Of a DNA stretch of 64,000 bases, positions 1-10,100 are shown in pieces (position 1 is the first letter of the stretch; every line of letters starts with the position of its first letter). A model generated the notes under the pieces. That model searched no databases. It saw only the letters and a program-made list of their open reading frames with translations, and was not told the DNA's origin. The stretch is from Plasmopara viticola (Eukaryota; Oomycota; Peronosporomycetes; Peronosporales; Peronosporaceae). Made by a program: the position numbers and the translations under genes. The stretch spans positions 62,001 through 126,000 of the forward strand of contig MBPM02000093.1 in assembly GCA_001695595.3 (NCBI GenBank). The letters run 5' to 3'.

Positions 1-20
1 AAAGCAGGACGTGTTGCCTA

Positions 21-560
21 ATGAGCGTTGTAGATGCAGAGAAAGATGCGGTGGCTGTTCGGCCAATGGGGCCGACAAAAGGTGCGCGAGCAGAGGTTGA
101 GAATGTAAAGGCTCTAACGGAAGAGCTTTATCTGTGCTCCTTTTTTGATGACTGATAAAATGTGTGAGTTTGTGCTGTAGTGACTCTGCAGTTTGTGGCG
201 GTGGGCAACGCGCCGCTCATGAAACGCACCAAATTTACTGTCAGTGGCCACGATGAGCTCAGTGTCGTGTATAAGTTCTTAAGAAAGCAGCTGCGTCTCA
301 AAGACAGCGAGTCATTGGTAAAGCTTCACATGTGCGACAACACAATTGCTCTTTGACTGGCTTTTTAGTTCGTGTACTGCAACAGTTCATTCGCGCCGTC
401 TCCTGGTCAAAGACTCAGCTCACTATTCGAGGTGCCAATTAAATATATCGTATTGAGTCGGCATTTTGTAAGAATGATGGTTATGTCGCTGAAATGGCAG
501 AGCTTTCAAGTCGGCGATGTCCTTGTGCTAAACTATAGTCTTACGCACGCGTGGGGGTAA
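21..560 (+). CDS. ATG12: Ubiquitin-like autophagy protein ATG12 (four exons)
   Basis: ATG12 is a ubiquitin-fold modifier joined through its C-terminal glycine to ATG5; the conjugate promotes ATG8 lipidation on forming autophagosomes. Proposed exons are 21-81, 181-317, 369-431 and 501-560, giving 106 residues. Family hallmarks seen are FVAVGNAPLMK at the start of the fold, SLFVYCNSSFAPSP in the middle, and an end of NYSLTHAWG followed at once by TAA, so the conjugating glycine is terminal as expected. Introns 2 and 3 are phase 0 and clean. The first donor is less sure: 82 (GTGCGC) gives a natural KVTLQF join, while a stronger-looking GTAAAG donor at 105 would need the acceptor ending at 191. 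The first ATG is only 20 bp from the window edge, so upstream exons cannot be excluded. It converges on the next gene with a 78-bp gap. Confidence 0.85.
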
Positions 561-638
561 AAGGAATACAATTCATATAAATGTTATCATTTGTCTTGGA
601 TATGACAAGTTACTAGCAAGTGGTAGAAAAAATGGACG

Positions 639-1706
639 CTAAGCTGACCCAACGAGAGCTTTGACTTCGGCGCGAGAGGCTTTGTGACGCTGTTGAAGCA
701 ACTGCAGCTCAACATCAAGCTCGTCCTCATCTGATTCTTCGTCCGTGAAAGCATTCGAGCTTTTTGGCTCTATTGAGTTGGAGCGTATGTTTCTCGAGCT
801 TGCACTCGAAACTTCAGCGTCGGTTTTCTGAGATAATCGAGGTTTTGGGACGCGTTTAGCAAAAGCTATTCCTTTTTCGCGTGTCGATGCAGGTTTACAC
901 ACGACTAACTGTTCTCTCGGTGCGTCTGCAGGCTTCTTTGCCTGGGTATTCTTGTTTATGGTCCGTCGATTTTGCGAAAAAGCTTTCATGCGTTCAATCT
1001 TGGCACGCTTCTCCACCAATTCGTCTGTATTTAAATCTGGCTGCAGCTTCCCCAACTCGTAATATCCATCCGGTTTTTCTTTCTTGTATTGCGATAATTT
1101 ACAGGGTTCGTACTGAACAGGTCGAGCCTTGCGACTAAAGGCAAGTTGGTCCTTTGGATCGCTACCACCACTTTTTTCAATACTTTCCTTTAGAGAAGCA
1201 CGCTCTTGTGACGAGTTTTGCACGCGCGCGTTCTTGATACTGCATCCAAGAGGCTTGCCGTTTAAAACTTTGAAAGAAAGCTGGCTATCCGCGACACCTT
1301 CGCTTCCGCTACCTGATGTTTTCATCAGCTCATTATAATCGTAATTGGCTGCTTCACGATGGCTTTGAGATTGAAAAGTGGTCGTTTTTTCCTTTACAGA
1401 CACAACTAGGGACTCGCCTGTCGGGCTAAGGGAATGTTTGACCTCTGTCGATAACAGAGGTGCATTCTTGATAGCTACGACTTGAGCAACGTCAGATTGC
1501 ATCTTTGTTGGCTGTCGTAGCATGGTCTGCGCATCGTGGTGATTTTTGTTATTGTCACTTGAACGCAACGAGGACTTTTGCATTTGAGGCTGTGGTCTGC
1601 GCTTGGGTGCCCCAACACGGATTTCCTCGCTCCCGTCAGCTTTCTTCAGATGACCTTGTGCCGTCACAGTCGCAATCTTGCCCTGGAATCGGTCCAGGAA
1701 GCTCAT
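639..1706 (-). CDS. Unrecognised basic 355-aa protein, possibly flagellum-associated
   Basis: This single open exon of 355 codons starts MSFLDRFQGKI. Most of the chain is low-complexity, rich in Ser, Lys, Gln and Asn, and looks disordered. One block, roughly residues 195-255, looks conserved: it contains QYEPCKLSQYK, then YYELGKLQPDLN, then a charged stretch ERMKAFSQ. A similar pattern (short YK motif, LGxLxPDLN, basic helix) occurs from memory in ciliary proteins such as vertebrate JHY, but this is a weak resemblance and I give no symbol. The C-terminus has an acidic run (DEESDEDELD) followed by a short helix. No signal peptide or membrane segment is visible. The position near IFT122 and a Tubby-like gene would fit a flagellar role, which is inference only. 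Length and codon regularity make it very likely a real gene. Confidence 0.75.
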   Translation of the reverse strand: MSFLDRFQGKIATVTAQGHLKKADGSEEIRVGAPKRRPQPQMQKSSLRSSDNNKNHHDAQTMLRQPTKMQSDVAQVVAIKNAPLLSTEVKHSLSPTGESLVVSVKEKTTTFQSQSHREAANYDYNELMKTSGSGSEGVADSQLSFKVLNGKPLGCSIKNARVQNSSQERASLKESIEKSGGSDPKDQLAFSRKARPVQYEPCKLSQYKKEKPDGYYELGKLQPDLNTDELVEKRAKIERMKAFSQNRRTINKNTQAKKPADAPREQLVVCKPASTREKGIAFAKRVPKPRLSQKTDAEVSSASSRNIRSNSIEPKSSNAFTDEESDEDELDVELQLLQQRHKASRAEVKALVGSA

Positions 1707-2784
1707 GGTGCTTTACTTACTGAGTTGACATAACCCATCGGGGCTAACAATAGCGTCCTATTCCCACTGTTTTATGTCGTCAAAGGCAAAGAGTCGCGAG
1801 AGCTTTCAATTTAGTCGTCGTCATCATTAACGCCATCATCGTAGCCCATAACAACAACTGACGAGGTACTTCTACGAGATTAATATTGTATCGGGCATTG
1901 AATCACTGTAATTTGGTTTTGTCCGGTCAAGATAAATGTTCAGACAATGTCGGAGCCTTTGGACAATATCAAGTTTTAATTGATATATGGTCTCTTTGCT
2001 GAACAATGTGTAGCGATGCCATCCATTACCGCACATCTGACCGTGGGCTGTGTTTGAATGCCGTTGTAATTTTTTTTGAAGTCTATTAAGCTTGTTAAAA
2101 CTTGAGCAAATTATTTGCCCGATTTTCGACACCCGTACTCCGTTTTGTTCACAGTGTATGAGAATCCGAGATAACGGGAGTGACTAGATAGACCATTCCT
2201 TTAATGTCAAAGCAGGAAAGCATTCATATACTGGTGGATCAAAGACGACACACCGCATAATCGTCGAAATTTTTTTAAATGCATTTTAAGCCTTGCGTTA
2301 AAACTGATCATTTTACTCGTTGACCATGGTGCGGATGGTAAAAACTCACTTAATCAACTGAAAAAATTGACGAAATTACATTGAGTACTCATCTGGACAC
2401 TTCAATAAGACAAAAAATCCTTCACACAGGTCTCTCGTGATCATAAGCATCGATGGGCACTTGCAATTGCAGCTTTGAAAAGAGTAGCAAGAGTTTTGTA
2501 TTGCAGAAGTGTGTCTTACTTTCGATTTACCGTTAACTTGTACATTTTATTTTTGATGCGATCGATTGGAAAGCTTTACAACTAATTGCTTGCAAATACA
2601 TCTTAAATACACAATCAGTTCTATGGTCATCGGTATCGTAATTATTGCCTCTGACGAAAAATACTTGTGTATCACCTAAAAGCCAAATTTAATCAAAGCT
2701 GCCCATTTAACGAATTTCGAGCTGAAAAAAAAAAAGGATTGTTTTTAGTAACCAACGCAAAAAAGTGTAAGTCTAATTTAATGC
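1707..2784. other. Intergenic, about 1.1 kb, no clear gene
   Basis: No recognisable gene. On the minus strand a short frame ending at TAA 1811-1813 finishes in an acidic tail (GYDDGVNDDDD) that could be a last exon, but I could not connect it to an upstream exon. The minus-strand frame at 1872-2132 has no family features and looks like chance. Confidence 0.5.
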
Positions 2785-3604
2785 TTAAGCACCATATTTA
2801 GGTGTTAAACCGAGGCGAAAAGCCATCTCCTTCATGAAAACGCGGGCGTCCATTTCTCTATAGCAACCAAGCTTATCTACCTCTGTTTCGTTAAAAATCT
2901 GCACAGCGTCACGACGCGTCTGATCTTGGCACAAACTCGCAAACATGAGACGTTGCCTCGAGTCCTCCGAGTCATTCTCTGGGTAGTGATGATCAAATTT
3001 CGTGTAACTCTGTCGAGGTCGAAGCGGATGCGGCTCTGACGGCTCTGTCACATTCTGCCGGCAGGTCTTTACGATTGAAATGAAAATTTTGCTGCTCCCG
3101 TCCTTCTGGTGCTGTTGTGCGAGTTCCGATACGAGAGAATTGATCCAACAGTTATCGGAAAAGGACTGGGTTTTAGCCACTTCGACGTGCACAAAGGTCA
3201 GCATTTTAGCAATCTCAGGGTTTGCCAGCATCGAGACGATCTCAGTCTTCGTGTCGTTTACATCCAAGACGTGATGCACCGACGTCACTCCCGCGCTTTT
3301 CGCCACCTCCAGTGCAGAAGCAGATGTGCTGTAAAAGGAAATGGGTAGCTTTGGGTATCTATCGACAAAAGTAACCTATTAGTACCAATAGTAATTAGAA
3401 GAGATACGATTAATCTTACGCCAGAGTGCCTTTGTCGCTTTGGACACCCAGCAGCACTAACAAATTGCTGATGTTTAATTTCGGCAGCACTAGAAAGCCA
3501 CAACAACCGTGTGCTGCTACATGATCGAGCGCAGGCACGTTGATGTCTTCCCCACCGTCTAGAAAGAGGACAAAAATCTTCTGAGCGAGTTGGAGCGCTG
3601 GCAT
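2785..3604 (-). CDS. Two-exon 242-aa protein with alkaline-phosphatase/phosphomutase-like N-terminus
   Basis: Exons are 3420-3604 and 2785-3328 with a 91-bp intron (donor GTAAGA, pyrimidine-rich acceptor TTTTACAG); joining keeps frame and gives 243 codons including stop. The first ATG is at 3604; frame upstream of it has only a TTG. The N-terminus reads [17 protein letters not shown] then AAHGCCGFL, which resembles the first strand and metal-binding aspartate region of alkaline-phosphatase-superfamily enzymes such as cofactor-independent phosphoglycerate mutase. At 242 residues it is far shorter than those enzymes and the later metal-binding histidines are not visible, so catalysis is doubtful. 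Other recognisable blocks are [11 protein letters not shown] and [10 protein letters not shown]. The family assignment is tentative; that this is a real spliced gene is much firmer. It is transcribed divergently from the first MATE gene, with 112 bp between the two ATGs. Confidence 0.7.
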
Positions 3605-3716
3605 GATTTTAAGAAACAAGCTCAATTAATATTTATGTTTGCCACATTTATTTCGTGCCGTCTTGTCTTTTCTAAGGTTGTCATTCACCACCTCCACACG
3701 AGCTTTGCACGTCAAG
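3605..3716. promoter_or_regulatory. Divergent promoter with oomycete-type initiator
   Basis: These 112 bp separate the start codons of two divergent genes. On the plus strand, TCATTCACCA at 3681-3690 resembles the oomycete initiator core (TCATTYNNCA type) and lies about 36 bp before the MATE ATG at 3717, which also supports that start. No matching element is obvious on the minus strand. Confidence 0.4.
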
Positions 3717-5228
3717 ATGGCGCCTCAAGTGACACAGAGCGAGACTACTTCGCTGCTACCGTTCACAGCCACTCCCTCGACCTTGGATGAACCTCTTGTG
3801 GATGTCCGGAAAGAGTTCTTCTGTCTCTCCTCGATCGCACTGCAAGTGTCCCTCGCAACTTTTGCACGCATCGCTCTATACTCGATCGATTACGCGTTTC
3901 TAGGGCACTTGGGAACCACTGAGCTGGCTGCAGCCTCACTGGCATCGATCTGGACGACAGTACCGCTACTGACGGTTTGGTCGTGTCTCTCCGCTATCGT
4001 GACGCTGTGCGGACAGGCGTGGGGGGCTGGGAACCCGAAGTTGATGGGCATTTGGTTGCAAATGGGATTGACACTGGTGCTGATCTGTACGCCCGTGCTG
4101 ATGCTCTATAACTGGTTTGTAGAAATCGGATTACGTGCGTCTACAGATGAGGAAGAGGTCGTGCGTCTTGGAGTTCGCTTCGCGCGCATCTTGATGTTTT
4201 CAATCGGGCCAAACTTAGTCTACGCCTGCTTACGATTGTACTTCCAGGCCATGGGGGTCATGTTACCTACGACTGTGGTAGGTACATTGACAATAATGGT
4301 CTCAATCGTTGCTAATTATGTTCTTATATACGGGGCATTTGGTCGCGGGGGTCTGGGCTTTGACGGCTCGGCTCTGGCCACAGTCGTGGCTTCGTGGTTT
4401 CAACCCGTGGCACTTACGTGGTACTGCATCATATACAAGAAATTGCACCGCTGCGCTTGGCACAAATGGGACTTTGGCGAATTTACTCGCGAGCGCATGA
4501 TCGTGTTCTACAATAATTCTGCTCCTGCAGCTATCAACAGTCTAGTGACGAATCTCGCGTCCTCGGTGCTTTCATTAATCGCAGCCCGGTTTGGGGCCGA
4601 CATTATCGCTGCTAATGCTATCGTATCGGGGTTTTGGCGTCTATTATGGGCACTCTTCTGGGGGTTTGGCATGGGGACCCAGATCCGTGTCTCTAATTTG
4701 TTGGGTGCCAATCGACCGAAAGCTGCCAAGATGTTGAGTATACTCGGATTCAAGTGCACTGTCATCACTGTGACGCTGCTTGCATCGGGTGCTCTTGTGA
4801 TTCGCACTGATGTCTTTCGATTGTACACGGACGACAATGACTTGCTGACCATATGTGCATCAGTGCTGCCGCTCTTTATCGTCGCGTTCATGGTGGAGGC
4901 AACAGAGATGGTTTCTGCCTCAATTTTGGCTGCGATGGGCCAAGTCCACATCACTGCATGGACGAGTGCGCTATCAACGTGGCTCGTCGAGTTGCCTACG
5001 GCTTATGTGTTTGCCGTCGTGCTCGATGGTGGTTTTCCAGCACTCTGGTACTCGATTTGTCTCATGGAGATGCTCAAGCTCGTCGTGTACATCTTTGTGC
5101 TACGTCGAATCGACTATGCTGAAATGGCGCGCGTGGCTGTGAAAAACATGGAAGTGGAGAGCAACAAGGAGGGATTTGAAGCCGACAGTACCATCTATAG
5201 TCCTGTCCCGACCACGCTCCCGCAGTGA
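3717..5228 (+). CDS. MATE-family multidrug/toxin efflux transporter, copy 1
   Basis: MATE proteins are 12-helix membrane antiporters that export organic cations, metabolites or drugs using a Na+ or H+ gradient. This 503-residue protein has the two-lobe pattern: a short hydrophilic N-terminus, about twelve hydrophobic segments, and a central loop rich in basic residues. Typical MATE blocks are FLGHLGTTELAAASLA in helix 1-2, LCGQAWGAG after helix 2, and VSNLLGANRPKAAK after helix 7. The first ATG in frame is at 3717; the open frame extends upstream only through non-ATG codons. It ends in a short cytosolic tail (PVPTTLPQ). The next gene on the same strand, 176 bp downstream, is its paralogue and aligns end to end apart from both termini, so the pair is a tandem duplication. 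The substrate cannot be told. There are no introns. Confidence 0.93.
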   Translation: MAPQVTQSETTSLLPFTATPSTLDEPLVDVRKEFFCLSSIALQVSLATFARIALYSIDYAFLGHLGTTELAAASLASIWTTVPLLTVWSCLSAIVTLCGQAWGAGNPKLMGIWLQMGLTLVLICTPVLMLYNWFVEIGLRASTDEEEVVRLGVRFARILMFSIGPNLVYACLRLYFQAMGVMLPTTVVGTLTIMVSIVANYVLIYGAFGRGGLGFDGSALATVVASWFQPVALTWYCIIYKKLHRCAWHKWDFGEFTRERMIVFYNNSAPAAINSLVTNLASSVLSLIAARFGADIIAANAIVSGFWRLLWALFWGFGMGTQIRVSNLLGANRPKAAKMLSILGFKCTVITVTLLASGALVIRTDVFRLYTDDNDLLTICASVLPLFIVAFMVEATEMVSASILAAMGQVHITAWTSALSTWLVELPTAYVFAVVLDGGFPALWYSICLMEMLKLVVYIFVLRRIDYAEMARVAVKNMEVESNKEGFEADSTIYSPVPTTLPQ

Positions 5229-5381
5229 CGCGCAACTTTACAACGAAGGCCATGCCTTACTGTGTAATCTAATGCTTATCATTAATCGATACCCAAAATC
5301 ATTAATTTTGTATGACTGAGAAGCGTCTTTTAGCTTTAAGTTATGGTTCGTTGTGTTTAAAAATGGATGGCACGCATTCTT

Positions 5382-5393
5382 CCATTCGTATTT
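5382..5393 (+). promoter_or_regulatory. Initiator-like element before MATE copy 2
   Basis: CCATTCGTATTT fits the oomycete initiator pattern (CATTY followed by a T-rich flank) and ends 11 bp before the ATG at 5405. It shows that the second MATE copy probably has its own promoter. Confidence 0.35.
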
Positions 5394-5404
5394 AGAGATT
5401 CTCT

Positions 5405-7057
5405 ATGGAAGAAAAGCCTTTGTTGCATCATGGCGTGAAAGACCGTGCATTGACAAAGGAGGTTGACGTGAATGTGTCTGAGGAATTTTGGAGTCTGACG
5501 GGTATGGCGTTGCAAGTGTCGCTCTCAACGTTCGCGCGTATTGCGCTTATCTCTGTGGACAGCGCATTTTTAGGGCACCTCGGCACGTCGTCACTTGCTG
5601 CTGCGTCTCTTGCGTCTACGTGGACCAACGTGCCATTAGCTGGTGTGTGGTCTGGCGCAACAGCACTTATTACCTTGTGTGGACAAGCGTGGGGAGCCAA
5701 GAACGGCGAATTGACGGGTGTCTGGCTGCAGATTGGGCTTGGTGTCGTCTCTGTGCTCTCTCTTCCTGTCATGTTATGGTACTGGAGTATTGGTTACGTG
5801 CTGGAAATGTCCACAAGGGACGACGAAGTGGTGCAATTGGGCGTACGCTTTGCTCGCATCTTGTCATTGAGCATCTGGCCGTCGCTCGTGTACGCTTGTT
5901 TTCGCTTGTACTTTCAGTCTATGGGCATCATGTCCCCCGTTACAGTCGTAGGGACGTTATCGATTGGTGTGGCATGTGCTGCCAACTATACGTTGATCTT
6001 TGGCGCCTTTGGCTGGGGTGGACTAGGCTTTGACGGCTCCCCTATGGCCACCGTGATTGCAGCATGGTTCCAGCCCCTTTCATTGATTTCGTATTGTGTT
6101 TTTTGGAAAAAAAGACATTTGCAGGCGTGGGGTGGCTTGGATTTTCAAAATTTTAGCCCCTACCGCCTTAAACTTTTTTTAAAAATTGCGGGACCTGTGG
6201 CGGCCAATAGTATGGTATCGAATTTAGCGAATTCAGCATTGACACTAATTGCTGCCAAACTGGGATCCGAAGTGATTGCCGCCAATGCCGTCATATCAGG
6301 TCTCTGGTCCTTATTGTGGGCACTCTTTTGGGGTTATGGGTCGGCAACCCAAATTCGGGTGGCGAATTATTTAGGTGCAGGACGTCCAAAAGCTGCTCGT
6401 CTCTTGGCTTTCTTGGGTTTTATATGCACAGTCGCTACGGTCTTGATATTAGCCATGATCACGTTGGTGCTCCGAAAAGCGCTCTTTCGCTTATATACCA
6501 ACGACGACCTGCTCTTGCAGTTGTGTATGCTGGTACAACCAATCTTTATCACGGGCTACATGATTGAATCCGTGGAGATTCTCACCTCTTCCGTCCTTGC
6601 TGGTATGGGTGAAGTGACGGTCACTGCGTGGGTCAGTTCCCTCAGTGTCTGGTGCATTGAACTGCCCATCGCATACGTTGGTGGCGTCACGATGGGCTGG
6701 GGCTTTTCGGCGCTGTGGTATGGCGTGTGCACGATGGAGGTGCTGAAGCTTGGCATCTTTTCGTATGTGTTATTGCGTATCAACTGGACGGCAATGGCGG
6801 AGCGAGCAATGCAAAACATGGAGGGCACGAGTGAGAGTGGCCCGAGCGGGGAGCAGAAATCGCTGCAATTTGCCATGACTGAAGGTGGCAACACGCCGGG
6901 GAGTCTGGCGCCTGTGGTGCGGTCGCCTGCAGCTCAACAGCTCATGACGCCGTCGGGTCGACGCCGACAATGGGACCACATTGAAGACGGCACGTTGCAC
7001 CGCTCGCCCTTTTTCGGGCGAACACCTCGATCGAACACGTCGCCTTCGCGGGTTTAG
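5405..7057 (+). CDS. MATE-family efflux transporter, copy 2
   Basis: This 550-residue protein is the tandem paralogue of the upstream transporter. The same MATE blocks occur at equivalent places: FLGHLGTSSLAAASLA, LCGQAWGAK and VANYLGAGRPKAAR. Twelve hydrophobic segments are visible, and about half of the residues match copy 1 by eye. It differs mainly in the termini: the N-terminus is unrelated in detail (MEEKPLLHHG) and the C-terminal cytosolic tail is about 40 residues longer, rich in Ser, Pro and Arg, ending RTPRSNTSPSRV, a plausible phosphorylation or sorting region. The stop is 74 bp from the convergent IFT122 stop. Single exon, with good codon regularity and no breaks, so both copies appear functional. 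Different tails suggest separate regulation or membrane targeting, which is inference. Confidence 0.93.
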   Translation: MEEKPLLHHGVKDRALTKEVDVNVSEEFWSLTGMALQVSLSTFARIALISVDSAFLGHLGTSSLAAASLASTWTNVPLAGVWSGATALITLCGQAWGAKNGELTGVWLQIGLGVVSVLSLPVMLWYWSIGYVLEMSTRDDEVVQLGVRFARILSLSIWPSLVYACFRLYFQSMGIMSPVTVVGTLSIGVACAANYTLIFGAFGWGGLGFDGSPMATVIAAWFQPLSLISYCVFWKKRHLQAWGGLDFQNFSPYRLKLFLKIAGPVAANSMVSNLANSALTLIAAKLGSEVIAANAVISGLWSLLWALFWGYGSATQIRVANYLGAGRPKAARLLAFLGFICTVATVLILAMITLVLRKALFRLYTNDDLLLQLCMLVQPIFITGYMIESVEILTSSVLAGMGEVTVTAWVSSLSVWCIELPIAYVGGVTMGWGFSALWYGVCTMEVLKLGIFSYVLLRINWTAMAERAMQNMEGTSESGPSGEQKSLQFAMTEGGNTPGSLAPVVRSPAAQQLMTPSGRRRQWDHIEDGTLHRSPFFGRTPRSNTSPSRV

Positions 7058-7131
7058 CTCTCTCTACCCTCATTTCCTCTTTAATTTAATACACGCTCCT
7101 TTTTACAGCTGTTTTTTACAAAGTATACCAG

Positions 7132-10100
7132 TCAATTCACCCGCTCATCTTTTGGGTTTAATGCACTTAATTCGGGGACTTGACAACATGGACAATGACC
7201 AGCCTTGAGGTAGGCAAATTCAAAGTCTTCCTCGTGAAAGAACCGACGGCAGTGAGGCGAGAGGTGAATTTTAATCTCTGGAATCATGTTCTTGTAGTAC
7301 TTTGGACGAATCGCTCGTGTCGGGTACTTGACGATAAAGACCTCACTTGGACGAAGAGCACGCAGCGTTGGCGCATCCAACTCTAGGACACGGTACTGAG
7401 CTGCTCCGGAGCGATGCCCGACGCCAGCCCCATACGTTGCCTGTCGATTAAGCGCTTGCTCAAACAAATCAACGTCTCGATTTGGCGCCAAGTCGGTTGC
7501 ACGCTCGGGTTCGTCGTCGTCCAGCTTCATGCTTTGAAAAGTCCCGTCGTCAGTCTCTCGCCACCCATCGCTTGTACGCTTTAAAGTGTCCCCTGGGTGC
7601 ATTAAAATAAACTCTTCCGCTTCCTTATTCGAAATATTCGACTAACAAATAGAAAAAAATTTAGTCCATATATCAGTTGCTTGAAACAAAAAAAAAGTGA
7701 GTGGGTACCATGGGCTGGAATTCGACCAGTGGGAGGCTCTCAAACGACACAAACGAGCGCACAAAGGGATGGCCCGAGTTGATACAAACGTCGCCAGTGT
7801 TGTTGGGATTCAACAAGGGATTGATGGTCGACGACCGGTAGTCAACGGGCAACAATTCTTCTCGATCGGCATACGGTCGCGCGTGGAGACTCATGGTCGT
7901 GCGTTCCACGAGCGACTGCCATTCCGGTCGCAGTTTCATTTGCAGTAGTTTCTCATAGGCTTGCCGTGCGACTTTGTAACTCTCGAGTTGCAGCGCATGG
8001 TGGCCAAGGGTAAAGTAAATGTTACTCAGCGATATGCCACGCGGGGGTGTACCACCCCCCCCTTTGGTGGTACCACACTGTTCTCGCGCGCCTAATTTAT
8101 TCAAGAGAAACCGTGCCGCATGGAAGAGCGACTCGGGTACAAGCGTCGTGAAGGGTTCATCGGTAAAAGCGTAGATCATGGCGTAGGCATAATAGAGCTC
8201 GGACAACAGCTCATTCTCCATTGCTTGTGCCAATTGGGTACGCTGCTCTTCAGTCATTTCTTGGGCTTGCGCGACCGTAATCATCTGCAATTGTTGCTCA
8301 CACAATCGCCAGTAATAATACGCCGCGTTGCGATAGCGACGTTCATGCACGGCATTGTCAATTAATTGATCGAGTAAGCGACAACACTCCTCGGGTCGGT
8401 GCGCCCGAGTATACGCTTCCAACGCTTCATTGTACCGATCGTGGGTAATCAACCAGTGCCCATATGGTACAAACACGTCGTCTGGTCGACAAAGACTGTC
8501 CCCTTGTCGATTGGCCAATGTTATTGCCTCGTCCCATTCTTCTAATTGAATGTGCATTTTCATTAACGCGTGCATGTCCCCAATTTTAAGGTACATATCG
8601 CGGGCATTTGCCACGCGGCCTTTGTTGAAGAAAAAAGTGGCGGCTAAACGAAAAACCCGGGGATGATGGGCCACTTCGGGTTTTAACGTGAGCTCTAACA
8701 AAGCGTCCAAGTACCCATTTTCACCCAACAATTCACTTGCACGCACATAATTGCCACTGGCGGCATACATTTCCGCCGCCGCGTGCCAATCCTGGCCCTC
8801 TTCTGCCCACCGCGCTTGCGCCAGCACGAGTGCGTTTACATCGCCGGCTTGTTGCGTCGTGGCAAAGCGCTTGGCTTCGTCCCAGAGGCGCAAATCCGCA
8901 AACATTTGCACCGCGCGGGCCGAGTGGCCACAATCGGCAAATAATTTGGCCGCAAGGGGATATTTGCCTTGGTACGCCATGATTTCGGCTTGCACCACCG
9001 TGGGCCCAAGGGGCTCGGGAACCTCTGAAACCTGATGCGCCCACGTCCGCTCAAACGCCGCCACGAGCTCCAAGGAATGCACGTCCCGGACACGGAGAAA
9101 CGCTTTGCGCGCAACGTCAAAGGCCATGTGTTGCAGCGCTTCCCACGCCAGCAAGCGCCAGTCCGAGACGGGGACGCCCAGACACGACACGGCGTACGCT
9201 TGGGCAAAGTCCTTTTGCTCCACGTACCGGTACAAGAGGGCGGATTGCGGCACGTCAATGGTTTGGACACTCGAGGCACTCAACGTAAAGACTTTGGCGC
9301 CCGTGAACCCCACGACAAAGCCTTGCATCCGTTGCGTATGGCCGGCAAAGGGCCCGGCCCGGACCTTAAGTTGCCCATTGCCACCAAAGCACACCATGTC
9401 TTGACACTCAGTGTTCCACGCGACGCTGTTCACTGCGCTCTCTTCGAACAAGAGCTGCTTGGTCGTCAAGTCATACACGAGACACTGGTGCGTATCGTCC
9501 ACGACGGCCAACTTGTCGCGGCTGGAGGCATGCAACCGGTTAGCGCAACTGTGCATGATAAAGTCTGACAGGTCAAGCTAACGTACTTTGCACTAATGTC
9601 AAGACACGAAATGGGACTGTTTTGATGGATCAGAGCAATGGGAAACGGATTAGTCAAAAAAATCTGCCACACGGAGCCATCCTTTAATCCAACGAGAAGG
9701 CCTTCGCGTCCAGGTGCGCCGCCCATGACTTTGATATAGCGAATCAACGCCTCGAGCACCCACTCGCGCTCTAATCGTCCCGTAAAGTCATATTGCTGTA
9801 ATTTCTGCTTTTGACACAAGATAAAGTGGAGGCTCGTGACGACCAAGAGACTACACGGCAAATCCTGCAAAATCCGCTCTTTGACGCGATAGTGCATATT
9901 GTAACTGGGCGTCGCAACCTTCGCGTGCTCGGCGAGTTCATAAATGATGATCCGGTCGGAAAGCTGCACGGCGAGGCGATCGCGGTACACACTGAGCTTC
10001 TTGACGCAGTCACGCGTTTTAATCCGCACTTTTTGTTCCGTCATTAAATGTTGTACGATCACATCGGTGAGATGTTCGCGGTACGCGTACCGCTCTTGAT

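Noticed and set aside
3639..3716. 26-codon N-terminal extension of MATE copy 1
   Set aside because: It begins with TTG, not ATG, and an initiator-like element at 3,681 lies inside it; the first ATG is 3,717.
8733..9568. Several long open frames on both strands within IFT122
   Set aside because: They are GC-rich shadows of exon 4; only the frame encoding the TPR-like solenoid matches a family.
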